A stretch of 64,000 nucleotides of DNA from Nemertoderma westbladi (Eukaryota > Xenacoelomorpha > Nemertodermatida > Nemertodermatidae): NCBI GenBank assembly GCA_032718475.1, contig JAUCBJ010000295.1, positions 1 to 64,000 on the forward strand. The letters are read 5' to 3'. The notes under the pieces were generated by a model that was given only the letters and a program-made list of their open reading frames with translations, searched no databases and was not told where the DNA came from. The position numbers were made by a program, and so were the translations under genes. Positions 63,208-64,000 of the stretch are shown here, one piece after another. Positions within the stretch are counted from its first letter, which is position 1. Every line of letters starts with the position of its first letter.

Positions 63208-63519
63208 ATGGGAGCGAATACTATATATTGTTATATAATATTTAGTATCATTTACTTCTGCATATCCTGTGTATCCGCCGGGAGTAAGGAGGAAGCTATT
63301 GGAGTCTTTGCATATCAGAATATACCGGAAGTAAGGGATGCCGTTGATGAACAGGCGGAAACCCAAGCGTCTTTGTTGACAATGGGGCTCGGCCTTGGTT
63401 TGGGAGGGATAGTCTTTATCATACTCGTTAGCATTCTCTGCTGCTTCTGCTGTGGTTGCTGTTGTTGGGCAGGACGCAGAGGAGGAGTCACTCAAACTGT
63501 TCAAGTAGTTCAAAGTTAG
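63208..63519 (+). CDS. Small single-pass membrane protein with cysteine cluster
   Basis: 103 codons. A signal peptide is clear: hydrophobic segment IYCYIIFSIIYFCISC, likely cleaved after VSA at residue 24. A 35-residue polar, acidic ectodomain follows (EVRDAVDEQAETQ), then a transmembrane helix (about 58-78, GLGLGLGGIVFIILVSIL) and a juxtamembrane CCFCCGCCCW cluster. The tail is short and cytosolic, ending QTVQVVQS. This is type I topology. Overall plan resembles small Shisa/CYYR-like adaptors in having a cysteine cluster after the membrane, but I do not recognise a specific family. No neighbour suggests a role. It could be one exon of a longer gene. Confidence 0.6.
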   Translation: MGANTIYCYIIFSIIYFCISCVSAGSKEEAIGVFAYQNIPEVRDAVDEQAETQASLLTMGLGLGLGGIVFIILVSILCCFCCGCCCWAGRRGGVTQTVQVVQS

Positions 63520-63790
63520 TATTCCTTGTTACCTGATCTTGTTTAAGCGTACAATTACGTACGCAGCTGCAGGTAGGAACGCAACCATTGCATCAGACCA
63601 GCAGACGCGCTCAATAATGGTTCGAAATAGCTTAGACTAACTGGCTAACGGATAGAATATTAGAATATCTGGGATCAAATTTACTGAGTATTTTGTTAAA
63701 GTTTTTATCGAATCGATTATAATTTTTATAAATGGATTTTGCAAATTCATCATTGAGCTATAATTTACCTATTTATATCTATTTACCTAT

Positions 63791-64000
63791 TGTTCGCGCT
63801 TTCAGACCTTTGGCAGTTTAACCCGCCAAATTAAGATGTCTTCTAGATATTAAATCGCTTTTTAGCCTATGACAAGTATTTGATTCACTACACTAGTCGA
63901 AACCAATCCGTGCGCGACCATTCACCCGCTGGATATTCCCGGGAGATTGGGTTCGACGGTTTAATTTTATTGCTATGTAAGCTTAATGTATTATTCGACT
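63791..64000 (-). repeat. Partial LTR related to element 2
   Basis: TGTTCGCGCTTTCAGACCTT and CATTCACCCGCTGGATATTC follow the start of the element 2 LTR (TGTACGCGCTTTTGAAGACC and the same CATTCACCCGCTGG word) at roughly 75-80 percent identity by eye, with a few indels. It is cut by the window edge. A third, more distant member of the family, or a solo LTR, begins here. Confidence 0.8.

Noticed and set aside
63091-63513. 140-codon minus-strand frame opposite the small membrane protein
   Set aside because: The plus frame has a signal peptide, membrane helix and good start; the minus frame shows no motif.

Overview
The window reads as nuclear DNA of an animal, probably an aquatic invertebrate. 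The evidence is three recognisable eukaryotic housekeeping genes, eukaryotic tRNA-Met genes, and complete or relic LTR retrotransposons of the BEL/Pao type, a group known only from metazoans. I cannot name the lineage. All three housekeeping genes (APIP, KRR1, ATP synthase subunit b) are single open frames with no visible intron, although their relatives in most animals are split. Most of the window is repeats and mobile DNA.

Left part (1-10.2 kb): a G/A-rich tract almost free of cytosine, a dead non-LTR reverse transcriptase, then about 7.4 kb of a 21/26-bp satellite. Two copies of an elongator tRNA-Met gene sit in spacers inside the satellite, so that satellite, tRNA and spacer form a unit repeated after about 2.29 kb.

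Middle-left (10.2-27 kb): APIP and KRR1 on the minus strand and ATP5PB on the plus strand, separated by DNA elements whose ends can be read: a MULE-like element with minisatellite-built inverted ends and 8-bp target duplications, a hAT-like element with an 8-bp duplication, a 229-bp TA-flanked palindrome, a 541-bp element with 32-bp inverted ends, and a foldback element. A decayed LINE lies on the minus strand.

Middle-right (27.0-41.2 kb): a complete, young BEL/Pao element on the minus strand (545-bp LTRs differing at two positions that I saw, TTTAT target duplication). It carries a long multi-part gag, protease, reverse transcriptase, RNase H and integrase. Downstream of integrase is an unusual accessory frame with an RNase D-like exonuclease candidate, three zinc knuckles and a basic tail.

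Right part (41.2-64 kb): an unrecognised gene broken by two compensating homopolymer shifts, a hammerhead-ribozyme-like motif, a 52-bp repeat, a Ty3/Gypsy relic, and three tandem tRNA-derived units. A second BEL/Pao element (47.1-59.3 kb, 1.2-kb LTRs) has lost reverse transcriptase and integrase but keeps a 1394-codon gag-protease frame and a decayed homologue of the zinc-knuckle accessory gene. A 78-bp satellite, a small cysteine-rich membrane protein gene and the start of a third related LTR complete the window. The strongest candidate for something undescribed is the exonuclease/zinc-knuckle accessory module, whose zinc-knuckle part occurs in both BEL/Pao families.
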